From positions 183,140,041-183,204,040 of the forward strand of contig CM060846.1 in NCBI GenBank assembly GCA_030762175.1: 64,000 nucleotides of DNA, written 5' to 3'. Shown one piece after another: positions 11,171 to 24,068 of the stretch. The notes below the pieces were generated by a model that was not told where the DNA came from, did no database searches, and saw only the letters and a list, made by a program, of their open reading frames with translations. The stretch's first letter is position 1, and every line of letters starts with the position of its first letter. The stretch comes from Metallyticus violacea (lineage: Eukaryota > Arthropoda > Insecta > Mantodea > Metallyticidae). Both the position numbers and the translations under genes were made by a program.

Positions 11171-11465
11171 TTTTTTTTATTATTTATTTATGTACGCTCT
11201 TTAACAGCTCAGGTCATCAGCGTCCCATTCAACTCAGGGCGTGAAACGGCCGATAAATTCTGCTCAGAAGCCTCTCCTTCAGGCTTGAGGTTCTTTTTCG
11301 TGCCGTAAATGTACGACACGGGACCCACGGCTTTACTTCTCTTCCGAAGGAAGCCATACTTAGGATTTTTACGCCCGGAAAAATCCATCGGTCCTGGCCG
11401 GGTTCGAACCCCCGATCTTGGGTTTAGGAGGCAAGTATGGTAACTACTACACCACCAGGACCGAC
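11171..11465 (-). mobile_element. SINE family A, copy 1
   Basis: Full-length reverse copy with a perfect 10-bp target duplication ACAGTGATGT at 11161-11170 and 11466-11475. Read on the minus strand it starts GTCGGTCCTGGTGGTGTAGT and carries GGTTCGAACCC-type B-box sequence. The conserved body follows, with GCTTCCTTCGGAAG and CGTTTCACGCCCTGAGTTGA. It ends in AGCGTACATAAATAAATAAT and a short A-rich tail. Confidence 0.92.
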
Positions 11466-11475
11466 ACAGTGATGT

Positions 11476-11957
11476 AGTTGTGATATGGAATGCACGGAGT
11501 TATTGTTTGCAACTGCATTATCGGCATAAGAACATTCTGGGTTCCCCCTGAACTCACATTTAATGTCCTGTTTAACATGCGGTTGCCCAACAAAACACCG
11601 TATTAGCAGGCTATATTCCATATCCCATTATATTCCTACATCATTCTTTCATCCCGAATTCTGTGAACAAAGCGTACGTTGTTAAATTTTTAATGCTATC
11701 TACAGTGCACATTCACTTTAGTAGTTCTGCGGAACAATGAATATGCATATTATGCTATAAAATATCCTTATAAAGAAATATAGATTAATTTTCCATTTAA
11801 AAACTGTAAATGGGGATAATCTACGCCATATGCATATAACTGCATTTCTTTCTGAGCAGATTCCAACGCACTGTAGCGTTTTGTGTATCACTTTTTCGCC
11901 TTCTAGTGTCCCCTGCAGAATAGCATTAATGATTACGTATAATTTTGTGGAAATTGG

Positions 11958-11990
<33 letters not shown>

Positions 11991-12840
11991 TTAATGAACA
12001 TTTTCTAAGAAAACTTAACCATGATCAAAATTCCCTAAACCGGAAGTAAAGTAGAAAGGAATAAACTTTTGCATTGAACCACCGAGCTATACAATGTTTC
12101 AGCTTTGGGCCTGAAGTAAATAAATAGTGTCCATTCGCTAGAAACAACGTCATTCTTTTAAAAGAATTCAGTGCCAAACACTTTGATTTAAATAAACACG
12201 TGATTGTTACACTTATTACAGATATCATCAAAATAGAGTCACTTTTAGACACAAATTATACAATAAGCTGAAAGTAAATACTATTGGCTAGTGTTTTAAT
12301 ACAGAACAGCAAGCAAATTTGCACATGCTACGATTCCTATACAAATCCTCACTCCAGATGAGGTTTCTGATGTGAATATATGTCGTATCGTTCGGATTCT
12401 TTCAGATAACGACCAATGAGTAACAGTATTGTAGAGCATTGACATTTAATGTTACAAAGGTTCGCATCATTTCTGTGCATTTTCATCTCCATCAACCATA
12501 CGTCAGAACTTTCCTCCGTACTTTAATTGTTTTAAAAACAATTAAAGCAGCCTGAGACAGTATTTAGATAGCTTAGTATTCTGAAAGCTGGAACAATTGT
12601 TTTACAAGTAAAGCATATGATACACGTTGCAATAGTAAGAAAGTAAATACATTTATTTTATGCAATAGGTCCAGAATTGACCCTAAGTGTGAAAAGGTAA
12701 AACTAGTCACTGAAGTTTCAAAACATATATTTAGTAATTAATTTTATTCGCTGTTCCAGATCTCAGCAATACTTTGTGAAAGTAGTTAAAAGGATAAGTG
12801 GGAAAATGTATTGACTAAATATGCGTAATCATGCTATGAT
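11476..12840. other. unannotated AT-rich stretch with poly(T) and a hairpin
   Basis: Contains a T run at 11959-11989 and a perfect 12-bp stem, 3-base loop hairpin at 12521-12547 (CTTTAATTGTTT paired with AAACAATTAAAG). No gene was recognised. Confidence 0.45.
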
Positions 12841-12850
12841 GTACTAATAT

Positions 12851-13167
12851 TTTTTTTTCGATTAGGTTTATTTATGGACACTCTTTAACATCTCAGGTAA
12901 TCAGCGTCCCATTCAACTCAGGGCGTGAAACGGTCAACAAATTTTGCTCAGAGGCCTCTTCTTTCAGGCTTCAGGCTTCAGGCTTCAGGTTCTTTATCGT
13001 GCCGTAAATGTACGACACGGGACCCACGGCTTTACTTCCCATCCGAAGGAAGCCATACTTAGGATTTTTACGCCCGAAAAAATCTATCGGTCTTGGACGG
13101 GATCGAACCCGCGAACTTGGGTGTAGGAGGCAAGTATGGTAACCACTACACCACCAGGACCGACTGT
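12851..13167 (-). mobile_element. SINE family A, copy 2
   Basis: Reverse copy flanked by a 10-bp target duplication with one mismatch (GTACTAATAT at 12841-12850, GTACCAATAT at 13168-13177). The tRNA-like head is at the right. Inside the body TTCAGGC is repeated several times in tandem (12962-12990), an expansion the other copies lack. Confidence 0.9.
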
Positions 13168-13394
13168 GTACCAATATGAAATAGTCACTACATAAGGCAT
13201 TCAGCTATAACATAGTAAACGGGCAACACTGAAAATGCATACTACAACTCTTTATTATTTCTAGGAATGTGTACAGTAATTCCTTATTGACATCTTTTAT
13301 AGTCTGGATCAAAATATTTCGGACTTCCTTAAAATATATCTTAACAACTATGTGACTTTCATTGTAATAAAAGAGAATGGAATTAAAAAGGCAT

Positions 13395-13683
13395 TCATTG
13401 AGTAGTGTTTAACGCACATTTTTAATACTGAGGCACCACACGCGATGTACACTGATGATACATGAGACGAAATGGTAAATTGGAAAAGGATTTTGTTTTT
13501 GTTGAAGGAAGGAAGCGTTCCGGCCAAAATTTAGGGTACATCCTCGGCATTTCCCATTTATGAGGACTGAGGAAAACGTGGAAAAAAAACCTAATCAGGG
13601 AGGACGGTCTTGGTGGAAATGGAACCCCAGATCTCCTGCTCACGAGTCCGCGCATTAACGACCTCAGCCACCAAGGTCGACAA
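13395..13683 (-). mobile_element. SINE family B, copy 3
   Basis: Reverse copy with tail (AGTGTTTAACGCACATTTTT) at the left and degraded tRNA-like head (GACCTCAGCCACCAAGG) at the right. The B-box region is mutated. A possible short target duplication (AAGCATT-like) is weak. Confidence 0.8.
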
Positions 13684-15589
13684 GCATTAAACCAAGGTAT
13701 AGTACAATTATGTGTTATGATAAATGTAACAGGCTTATTAAAGTGTTCGTTTTAGCAAGAAAGTTAGCTTTTTCTTTGTACTACACACTCCCATTATATA
13801 TACAGTATAATATTGCACGGCTTAATCGATGCTATTCGGCATATAACTTTTAAATCCGAGTCTACTTCCGCTAAGGACGACAGAATGTTTTCCAGTGGTT
13901 GTACGTGTATAAAGAACTGAAGTGAAGTTCAGTAGCTTAAGAAAACTACGTACACGGTAAAAAAAAATTCAGACTGTCACGGATAATTATAATGGCATTC
14001 AGATCTCTCATCAATCGTCCCTTATTTTTAAGTACCCCTAGCTCACAGTTCCGTCCAACTTAAAAGTCATTGTGTGTGCATCATATATAATTCTTTAAGC
14101 AGTTTCTACATTTACTCGTGCGTGCAGTAGGGGCGCATGGACCGTGGGAGAGCGACCGAAGAGGACCCCGAGCATTCATTGGCCGCTCACGTTGTCATTC
14201 GTGTGTCCGTGACAACGCTTAGTGACGATCTTGCGATGTTTATCAGTGTGTCGTCCAGCAATCTTGACGCCATTGACCGATCTCACTCCATGTTGGGCGA
14301 CATCAATATTTTGAACGTTTGCGATTTTCATGGATGAGCGGAACTTTAGAACTTTCTAGCCTAAGTGAGGTAGAATACTTTTAGAATAAAAAGCATTGGG
14401 GACGCAAAGTGCACCTTTGAGCAAGCTTGGCGTGTATTGTAAGTAAAATTTTAGCTTATTCACAATCTCAAGAAAACCGTATATCTTCCCAAATCTACTA
14501 AACTATAAAATATCTTCACAAATCTACTAAACTATAAAATTCCAGAAATTAATAATAAAAAATATTCAGTTAAAAATAAATATTAACACTAAAAATATAT
14601 TTGTTTCTTGCTTGTTATTATAATGTTTGTCCCAGAGCAAACCAAAAATACTCAAAGTATTATTACGTAAGCCTCAGGATGATTATCGATGGACAACAGT
14701 GCTACATCATTTTGCAAAACCTATATTCTCTTGCATTTCCGAATTTTTACACGATAGCTTATTAGAAGCAAGCCTTTCATCTCAAGTAAATCATTTAGTA
14801 AATAATTACTTAGAAACACTTTAAGGACCAACTCATAAGCAGTCTTCTAGTTCGCCAATTTAAACCTATGAGTTTAAATTATTAATATTAATATTATTAT
14901 AATCATTATAATTTTGCTGTTATTATTAATATTATTGTTGATGATGATGATGATGATGATGATGATGCTGGGTGCTGTCGATGTTTTGTGGCCCTTGTAG
15001 GGTGCAAGAACTAATGTTATAAATTGCTTAAGAGATCCAGGATATTTCAAGAGAGTTTCATCTGAAAACTATACTCAACCTATATTGATGGATATTAATT
15101 GTTAAAATTGGTGACGTATAATCATGTGAATAAACTACATTTATATATTGAGGCACTTAAAACTGTCACCTCAAAGGTTTACTAATATCGACGAGTTGTT
15201 TTTGCTAGGTTTAAGGAAATCAAGGGCCCAAAAAGGGGCTTAAAGAACATTAATATTGATCAGAAATAGTGGTTATTTTAGGGAAAAATTATCATTTTAA
15301 ATTAATCAATATCCATGAGATAGCAGAAATTATATATTATAATAATGTTGTAATGCAAATATTTACCACTTATAAAAGTGTTATACATTAATATCATTAA
15401 TATGGTAATTAAATCAGGATTTACATCTGTTTCTGAGTAGGTTGCATTTTTTCAAATGAATTAAAATGAAGCTTTCTTGCCATAAACCTATGAAGTGCGT
15501 CTGGCTCATACGTGTTCAAAATCTGAAACACAGGCTTCAGTTTCTGATGCAGATATTGTGCCTATTAGGGATGACGTTTTTCCTACGCC
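13684..15589. other. unannotated stretch with a local GC island and simple repeats
   Basis: A GC-rich island at 14120-14340 carries a 66-codon + frame (14137-14337) starting MDRGRATEEDPEHSLA; no family was recognised. A 29-bp unit is tandemly duplicated with one mismatch at 14482-14510 and 14511-14539. A (GAT)n tract lies at 14937-14967. The 65-codon frame at 14627-14824 has no motif. Confidence 0.5.
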
Positions 15590-16005
15590 TCCACCTCCGG
15601 AAGGAAGTGATGAGATGAGGAGACACCGGGCAGCCGGGTGAGACGCGTACGTAGATGGAGTTCCTAACGTTGTTTCCAGATAGAACACCCCGATACCGGC
15701 GGAGCCCACTTCCAAACAATTGAAGTCTCTCAGAAGAACCGCTTCCACACCAGGCGCCGAGGGAAAAAAACTTCTATTGCCACATCCTAAGCCCACCTAG
15801 CCTAGCACTTTGAGCACCGTAAAAGAGAGCCAAAGGAATGAATCGATATAAAACGGGAGAGGGGAAAATTTGTAGAAAGAAAAGATTCATTCCAACATTT
15901 GCCTAAACAACCAGGGGAAACTACCCAAGTTCCGAATGACCCAAGACCTGACGAATACCAGTCCCAAGTGTTACTACCTGAGCCAGTTGTCATGTAGTCG
16001 CCACA
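15590..16005 (-). repeat. dispersed repeat family C, copy 1
   Basis: Matches 33262-33715 over its whole length with moderate divergence. Shared landmarks are AACGTTGTTTCCAGATAGAAC near 15667, CGCTTCCACACCAG near 15739, GAGCCAAAGGAATGAA near 15827 and AAGATTCATTCCAACATTTG near 15883. In the other copy the right end resembles a tRNA-like B box, so the family is probably a SINE in reverse orientation. Reverse-strand frames here are incidental. Confidence 0.7.
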
Positions 16006-17409
16006 TCCCTGAAGAATAGGTTTCCCCATAGTAAAAGAAATCTAGTTGTATCAAATTAAGGAATCGGGAATTTCATTTGAAAGAAAGCAAAACACTGAGA
16101 AAAAGCTAAAAATCCTTATTTAATTACGATAACTTTTCATTCGCTTACTTTTACTCGACAATACTTTAAAATTGATTATTATTAAACCATTTATATTAAA
16201 AAATTGCGGTAAATATTGTTGCTACTTTAATTTTATTTAGTTGCAGTTTACGACTATTAATTCATTAAAAATAAATGTATTGTGTAATAAATCAATAATT
16301 TCTCTCCTGATTAGTATTAATTCTCTATAAGCAACAATTGTAGACCCATAAGTACCCTTAAATCTGGCGAAAACAGCTCTTCAATATCAATAATAATACA
16401 GATATTTTGAGGTGACATTTTAAGCGACTCATCCTATATATATGCATGCAAATCAAGATGATTATATTCCAAATTCTTCATTAATTATTCTTAAAATGGT
16501 CTCAGGTTTAAACATTTATAAGATTCAAAGGTAAACAGCAAAAATTATATAACCACTTATTTTACTAATAAGCTTTAAGAAATATATATCGTTTTCTTTC
16601 ATAGAGGTATGTACAATAAGCATTTCATTATTTTTTAGCATCTTTTTTTTTCTTCTTGCAAACCTTTCCCTCGTGTTACCCATAATAGTTTTTTTAAATC
16701 ATATATTATTCGGCATGAGTTTACGCTTACAAATATTTATTTTCTATAAACGAATAAAAAGCAACAAGAGTGTTTTAGCTCACTTTGTAAAAGCTTTAAT
16801 CACTGCGTTTCATTTTATTATACTTTTTTTATCAGAAATAATCCGACAATTCTACATTACACAATTCCGGGTTTAGAAACATAACTAAATATTTTAAATT
16901 GTAGCTTCATTTTACACTAAAAATAGTTCAATTTTATCATTAATTATATGCTATATAAATTTCACCACATCACATTTTAAAAGCAGCCTCCATTTCAATT
17001 AGACATTTATTCATTGCGAACCATCAGCTTAGATTTCCAAGTATCTCACTGCACAACTGAAAAACACGAGCGTGCTTTTCCATGGTGTTAACAATTTTCT
17101 TCGTAGACTTGCCGTTTCATAAATATACCACCAAAAACAAATTACTTTCACTTAAGTACGATCTTATACGAAACAAACACAGTATTATGTCGTGGATAAT
17201 TAAAGCAAGAATAGAAATACTGTCTCATGCTAATAGTTGTCGACAAGTGTTAATTTGTACATTGTACATAGTTCTGTTTGGAATTAGTTTTGGTACTGTG
17301 TTTTCTTTTTTTATTTTTCTTTTTTTCTTTCTTTCTTTTTTTTTCTTTTTTTTTTTTTTTTTTTGTAAGGAGCAGATTTTCAGAACATTATTATCATTTA
17401 TTTTCATTC
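16006..17409. other. unannotated AT-rich stretch
   Basis: No gene was recognised. A T-rich tract interrupted by C and G runs from 17305 to 17364 and creates the Phe- or Lys-rich open frames seen there. Confidence 0.4.
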
Positions 17410-17417
17410 ACTATAGT

Positions 17418-17717
17418 GTCGTCGATCCTGGTAGTCTAGTGGTAACCATGCTTGCCTCGTAGACACAAAATAGCTGGTTCAATCTCGGCAAGGGTCGGTG
17501 CATATTTTCGGGAGTAAAAATCCTAAGTATGTCTTCTTTCGGAAGGGAAGTTAAACCGTGGGCTCCTTGTTGTAGATTTACGGCGCGTAAAAGAATCTAA
17601 TCCTGAAAGAAGACGTATCTGAGCAAATTTCATCAGCCGTTTCACGCCCTAAATTGAATGGGATGCTGATGACCTGAGATGTTAAAGAGCGCCCGTAGGA
17701 AACCAAATAAATAAAAA
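17418..17717 (+). mobile_element. SINE family A, copy 3
   Basis: Full-length + copy flanked by the 8-bp repeat ACTATAGT (17410-17417 and 17718-17725). The head reads GATCCTGGTAGTCTAGTGGT and the B box is mutated (GGTTCAATCTC). The body has TCTTTCGGAAGGGAAGT and CGTTTCACGCCC, and it ends GAGCGCCCGTAGGAAACC plus an AAATAAATAAAAA tail. Confidence 0.9.
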
Positions 17718-17725
17718 ACTATAGT

Positions 17726-20273
17726 TTTGTCCGACTCAAAATTTGCAACAAACACTACCAATCGGCAATATGATAACGGTTATTGTAGTACAATTAGTGT
17801 TACAACTGACAGAAATACGTCTCAAAAGATTTCGTGTATTATTTTCTACTCTTGTAAAAGTATCTAGAATTATTTAAGGCACTTAAGCATGTCGATGGAT
17901 TAGCAAATGTCTTGAGTGTGTTTAACTACCTGTTTCTTCATAGTTCCAATGTTAAAAGGGAATGAGTAACAGTTTCTAGAAAACTTTAGTTCAGTTCATG
18001 CCTGATCTTACTCCTTTGGTGATGTGAATCGGCGCTATGGGAATATTTCCAGTTGTACATTTGAATAAGTTTCACACAGCTCTTCTTTCCAAAAGTTTGT
18101 AAAGATTCGATGTAATCTGGGTGAAAATTTTCAGCAGGTTTTTTTCGCACTATAAGAAATGGAATGCCACCTATCTTTAGTCGCCAAAGAAGTCCAGGCT
18201 TGTTTTGCCAGTTACGTACTTTTAGTAACTGACGTTACGATAAGCAACTTCAAATAGCGCATAATTCAAATGACATTAAGGCTCTCTTGAGAGCTTGAGC
18301 TTCTTAACATGTCATATAATACCTCAGAGGTTTAAACTTATTACTGCTTGAAAACCTCACAACTAGAGTCGAATACATTTTCCTGTGCGCTTGGATTTGT
18401 TTATTTCATGTTTAACATTCTCAGCCTTATTCTCCGGAGACAACGTTTATACGATATATAATATTAATATTCTCAAGTTATTGTAAGGTATTTGAAATTT
18501 GCACGCTGGGATTTTTTCTTAAATTTGAAAACATGTTTCACTTCGGAAAGACAGCATCTCCCATGTATGTAGATATAAAAGTTGAAGTTACTGTTACTTA
18601 AAGGACACCGAACAACTGAAAGCAATTTATGAGGTTCTATTAACAAACGCAAACAAAATGTTCGATTTCCGTTCGCCAAGGGCGCATCACTGATAGAACA
18701 ATAGGGAATTTAGTGTCCACTGTAAACCAAAAAGTTTCTCATTCAATAATAGGAGAAGGCGATGTGCAGTTATAGTAATGAGAATAATATTAGCTTATTC
18801 AATTTATTTTAAGCACCAAATGTTCTATAAAGTGTTAAAGCGTTTAATAAACTCTATGAAGCAACATCATATTTAATAAAGGAATAGAAAAAGCATAAGA
18901 TACTGTGGAATACGACAAATTCTGCCCTGCCCAAATACTTATATTACATAAATCAAATCTGTCGCAGCAATATTTATTGAAATTTACAGAAAAATAATGG
19001 AATCAAATCCATCAGTAAATTATTCTTTTCTATAGGTTTCGAATCTGAAGTAGCGGTATATTTCTCTAATACTTGCTTACAAAATTTCTTCATAATCAAT
19101 GTTATGAAACTGTTCCTTACAAAAATTGCGTATTCATCTTATCCGTAGCATTATTCTTCGCTTTGATGTGCAAAGTAGTAGCAAAAGCGAACATTTGGTG
19201 ATTGTCGCCTAAAATAAGTAGCTACTCCGAATTTGCTTGAAACCTTCAACGAAACAGTATTTTGCCCTTTGTAGCGTATATGCATGCTTAGCATATTTTT
19301 ATGTTAAGTAGTAGAGCGATAACATGTACAGAAAGACAAAGGGAAGAAAGAAAGGTCAGATGAGAGTTAAGGAATATCCTTATAAATGCCTATATAAATT
19401 AAAAACCTTTGAGAAATATAAAAAAATCAACGACTACGATAAAAAGTTTCTAACAAATGTGACTGTGTCCCGATTAAACCTATCATTAAATAACAAGTAT
19501 ATGGACGACTTCACAAGAGAAAGAACTTGCCTCTTTGCAGGTATTACTTTGAATGTCCTAGGAAATCACTAAGCATCTCCACGGTTTTGGTTTAGGATCA
19601 TGAAACAAATTTTTGAAAGTTTTACGAAATTCGTTAATAAATTTCCGTTGCCGCATTATTATATTCGCATCATAAATACAAAGTACTGAAGTTAACTTTG
19701 TGTTTTTCACGTTACGATTTCTAAGAAACGCGTTTCAAATCAACAAGAGACCTTGCTATAAATTGTACTGAGCCGTAATTTTTCATGATACAGACTGATA
19801 GGGTGTTAGTAAATTCCCTGTTGTGGCTAATGCCTTTTTATTGTTTCCAAGTGAAAGCGCGCGTAAAGGTGGACGACCTATGATGACCTTCTGAGTCCTC
19901 TACAGTTCTAATATTAGACTGTAACCACGAGCAGAGGAGATCACGGCACAAGACTAACACAAAATGGTCCAGAAAAGAAGAAGAAAATGAAGCAAATGGG
20001 TGGTCTTTGCCTGGTAGCCATGTTACACACTCCCAAGACGAGAGTTTCGCTCAGATAGCGACTATATGATAAATGTAGGCAGGTGGAATAGAGGCCACGC
20101 TACACAGCGCTCAGTTGTTTCTTTACTTGCTACCGGCTAAAAATAGGGAATCCATCGCGAAAAGAACTCGCATCACAACACATACTAGCACATCCTACTT
20201 TCATCAGACTGCCACGCAGGATCCTTGTGCTGAAGCACTACATGCATGGCTTCGTATAGCTTGCTAACAACAG
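17726..20273. other. unannotated stretch
   Basis: Mostly AT-rich. A more GC-balanced, unique block at 19855-20160 breaks the composition but holds no recognisable frame. The 82-codon frame at 19324-19572 is Lys-rich and not recognised. Confidence 0.4.
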
Positions 20274-20274
20274 C

Positions 20275-20309
<35 letters not shown>

Positions 20310-20318
20310 CAACAACAC
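20274..20318. repeat. (AAT)n then (AAC)n microsatellite
   Basis: About eleven AAT units are followed by four AAC units. Confidence 0.95.
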
Positions 20319-21378
20319 ATTTATAATATGCATTTGTTTTACCAGGAGAAGTTAAGAACACAAGTCCTCTATTCCACTTTACCATAGACAATTATGATTA
20401 CAATATATACAATACAGCTAATAGCATTAACAATTTGAGCATAGTAGCTGTTAAATGCTGCATTATCTAAATGATAATTTAAATGTCTTTGTGACCGGCA
20501 GCTTTAATATGAGACGGTAAAGTTCCAGAGGCGAGTAGTAACACCTGCGAAGTTGAAAAAAAGTAAAATTTTGGTGTAAAGATATAGAGATAATTTTTCG
20601 ATCGAATGTATAGATTACGATGAGCAGATAAGGAGTGAATACAGGTCGGTAAATAGTGCGGAGCTGAGTTGCATTGAATTCGACGGAAATAACGAGGGAA
20701 TGCAACTTCCTTCTAACATCCAGTCAATGCCAAGATAACAATTCAAAAGCTGGAGTAATATGATCTGATTTACGTAGGTTGCATACGTGGCGATCGCAGA
20801 CATTGTGAACACTTCGTAATCTTTTTCACAAGAATTGTCGAGAAGTCAGTTAACAGAGTGTCGCATTAATCACAATGCGGCATAATCAAGTAAACAATTA
20901 ATACTTCGTTGTAGCAAGGTATAAAATAGGGAAATGTCATAAACTAGATTCTAAAGACTGCCCTCTAGAATACAAACTACCAAAGAGTAACTTGCGGGCC
21001 ATTCCTAAATTTAAGCTTTATGCAACAATCGTTCTTTCAGAGCTTACAACTCCGAAGACCGTATGTTTATTTTCCAGAGAAGCAGCGTATTGTGGTGACT
21101 AGGATTGGGAACGGAATTTCATTAGGTATTTCGCCGGAATTCCCGCCCTCTTTGAAAAGGTGAATGAAAAGAACTTCGAACTTATTAGCATTAACTTGAC
21201 CTTGTTTCTACTCAAAATACATGCACAGTATTTTATGCGACACAGGGATGTTACTCTCCAGAGCTACGCTAGCCTACTGACACGTCTATACATTCCAACA
21301 TATAAAACTCTATCAATTAACTTATATGAACACTCGTTAAAATTCGATAGCTTTACTAATATCTCCGCTCTATCAATA

Positions 21379-21379
<1 letters not shown>
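20319..21379. other. unannotated AT-rich stretch
   Basis: Only short overlapping frames without motifs. Nothing was recognised. Confidence 0.4.
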
Positions 21380-21420
<41 letters not shown>

Positions 21421-21439
21421 CATCATCATCATCATCATC
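21380..21439. repeat. (TTA)n then (TCA)n microsatellite
   Basis: About thirteen TTA units are followed by six TCA units. Together they create an artificial run of Tyr then His in one frame. Confidence 0.95.
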
Positions 21440-21934
21440 TGTAATAAATATTTCCTTACTTTTACACAATATAATTACCACCAATATTTAACTTGATTAG
21501 TTTACTTGTAATATTTGATTCTCTTTACAGGAAAAATGTATTTGGCTGTATTTTAAACGAAAACAATGCCATACGGAAACGGATAGTCATGAGAAACTTC
21601 AAGCTTGAAATATGATATAAAATAAAGGAATCTTAAGACAAGATGATAATCGTTATTAGTAACTAAAGTATCAGAAAACCGTTCCTTGTTAAAAAGCAAA
21701 ATAGGTTTAAGCATACTTATGATTTAACACTTTGGATGTAATTCGCAGGAGGTAATATGGATTTACTTCCTTATATTTCATTAGGAAATATGTTTTCTTT
21801 TGTCCTTTTACCTGATAACAATGAAAGTCTAAAGAGACGATGAATTATTTTTTTCAAGAATATGAATGCCTAAATGAGTCCGGGATCCACAAAGCTTAAA
21901 GTTACGTGGTATTCACCTTCTCAGCATAAGGAAA

Positions 21935-22990
21935 AACTATGTATCAACTAATATTCAACACCTCACCCTTCCCTATGGTATGTGCTGATATACAGGTCAC
22001 TAAAAAGGGTTTCTCATTTGTGCACTAAAGATATTCCTCGAAATGACGAATTGTTAGCACTTAAATTTCTTTGGTATCTTTATTTTATGATGTTGATATT
22101 GTTTTGTTTTCACAAGTTATTAATAATAACTGTTAGTACAGAGCCGATGAATTTCAATGGTGCTTTTAACACGTCAGATGGATTTTAATGGTTTACATGA
22201 TGAAGAACTGGTAGACAAGAGGAATAATATGTTGACTACGGAAACTACGACTATACAACAATCAAACTAGGACAAAAGAACCTCAAGCCTGAAAGAAGAG
22301 GCCTCTGAGCAAAATTTGTCAGCCGTTTCACGCCCTGAATTGAATGGGACGCTGATGGCATGAGATGTTATAGAGCGTCCGTAAATAAACCGAATAAAAA
22401 AAAAAAAAAAAAAAAAAGCTAGGACAGGTGAAAGTAACCGGTTTATGCTAAACGTGTATCTGTGCGTTTTCTTGTATGAAAAAAATTGGGTAAGAGAATG
22501 AAGAAGTGCACTTTCAGCTGTTAAAAATAAGGTTTCGTTATCTTTTACTACGGCGTTTTCAAGAGTCATATACATTGCATTCGAAGGTATTTCAATAAAC
22601 AATGAACATCTATATAGCCTACTTGATCGACCATTCTCGCAGTTACAGCGCGAGCGCACACGCACGGATATGCAATATTTCTAAAAAAGAAACAATGAAT
22701 GTAACTAAAAATCCCTTCACATTGGAATAGCTTACTAAGTTCTAAGGTGCAAGTCTTAATTTGTCTTGCTAACTCGACAATACATATGTAACGTCGTTTT
22801 CCGTTCAACTCAGTTTACACAGCGAATAGGTAGTGGGTATTTACATAATCTGTTACTCTTTACGGTACTTGTGAGAGGTTTTCAATTTCAAAACGAGCAT
22901 GGTAACGGTACTTCCATTATAGTTACGTACAATATTTTCCTACATACTATGTCAAATTATTATTTTTAATAAATATTGTAGTATATTGAA
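21935..22990 (+). repeat. inverted repeat IR1, left arm
   Basis: This arm matches the reverse complement of 24069-24943 end to end, with identity of roughly three quarters to four fifths by eye. Landmarks are CTCATTTGTGCACTAAA near 22013, ATAATATGTTGACTACGGAAA near 22225, AAACCGGTTTATGCT-like sequence near 22435, TATAGCCTACTTGATCGACC near 22613 and TTTGACATAGTATG on the reverse strand near 22950. The left arm is longer because it holds a SINE insertion at 22275-22418. No intact coding frame is shared by the two arms. Confidence 0.85.
22275..22418 (+). mobile_element. SINE family A, copy 4, 5'-truncated
   Basis: Only the 3' half is present, from AAAGAACCTCAAGCCTGAAA to GAGCGTCCGTAAATAAACCG and a poly(A) of about 22. 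The 8-bp repeat CTAGGACA flanks it (22267-22274 and 22419-22426). The right IR1 arm has the uninterrupted site, with a single CTAGGACA on its reverse strand, which confirms both the duplication and the direction of insertion. Confidence 0.92.
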
Positions 22991-24068
22991 GAAATCGTAT
23001 ATATTATGTTCATTACAGGGGTGATAATTCCGGAAAATAATCTTACCCAGGCTGCTGACTTTACAGGATTGGAACCCGAGACCTCTGGCCTTGTAGTAAG
23101 ACACGCTGAGCACAAGACTACAGAGATAGTCCCAATTAGATGGTTATACAAATAGCAAACTAATCGTAAATTATGATGGTATTATAAATAAGCAGTTTAT
23201 ATACTTTATGCACAGAAATCATCATAATTAGAAATATTTTAATTAATAGTTACAGTGTTAGATAGAGAAGAAAAAATATATAGTAAAATAAATAAGAAGT
23301 TATTTTAAAACCTTCTTAATAAATGTGACAATAATAAAAGCAGGGAAGAAAAAATTACAAACAACAGACATGGAAATAAATGCTAAGGAATAATTTTAGT
23401 TTATGTATTTAACCGAAAAAAATACTCATTTCAAAAATTACATTTCCAAAATATAAAACATACCTATTTCCGTTAAAAAAAAACTATATGAAGAGGAATG
23501 AAATACATGTGGATAAAACATTTGCCTGTTAGGTGCTATGCCGGGCTAAGTGGTGGACGAGTCTATTGTTACTGACTGAGAGAAGCGACTTCTTATATCG
23601 ATATGAAAAGTACATTATGTCTACAAGTTCAATCTATTATTAATAAGTAAATGTGACATAGTACTAAACAAAGCAGTTTCTACTTAATCAGTGAATACTT
23701 CGACCATAGCGTAGAACAACAGTTGGTATTCTTGGACTGTTAACAAAATCGCCGAGTATGTAAGGTGAATAATGTATTTAAAACTGTACAACTATAGGTT
23801 GAAACGCTTACCAAATTTAACATGAGTGCTTGTCCTCATAACTTGCTTGATATGATTTAAACTCTTTTACATGTGTTTCTTATGATTTACTTGGGATTAA
23901 TTTTCTCATTGCTTAGTTAGAAGTATTAAATATTTCTTTTGGAAACCCAGGGTAATCATCTCAATCTCCCTCCATGATTCTTCTTCTTTCTACTGTTGAC
24001 TGGTTCAGCTGTTTGTTGAATGGTTGGAATTATGAGCCCTGTAATAAGCGTAATATATAAGTACTTTA
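22991..24068. other. IR1 spacer
   Basis: AT-rich, apart from the tRNA-like relic near 23020-23125. No coding frame was recognised. Confidence 0.6.
23020..23125 (-). repeat. tRNA-like relic, probable SINE head
   Basis: The minus strand reads CTCAGCGTGTCTTACTACAA and then GGTCTCGGGTTCCAATCCTG, an A-box-like and B-box-like pair at tRNA-like spacing. A partly similar relic lies at 56640-56740. No mature tRNA fold is preserved. Confidence 0.45.

Noticed and set aside
15506..16029. Three reverse-strand frames with Gly/Ser-rich products
   Set aside because: They coincide with dispersed repeat C; the second copy at 33.3 kb does not preserve the same frames.
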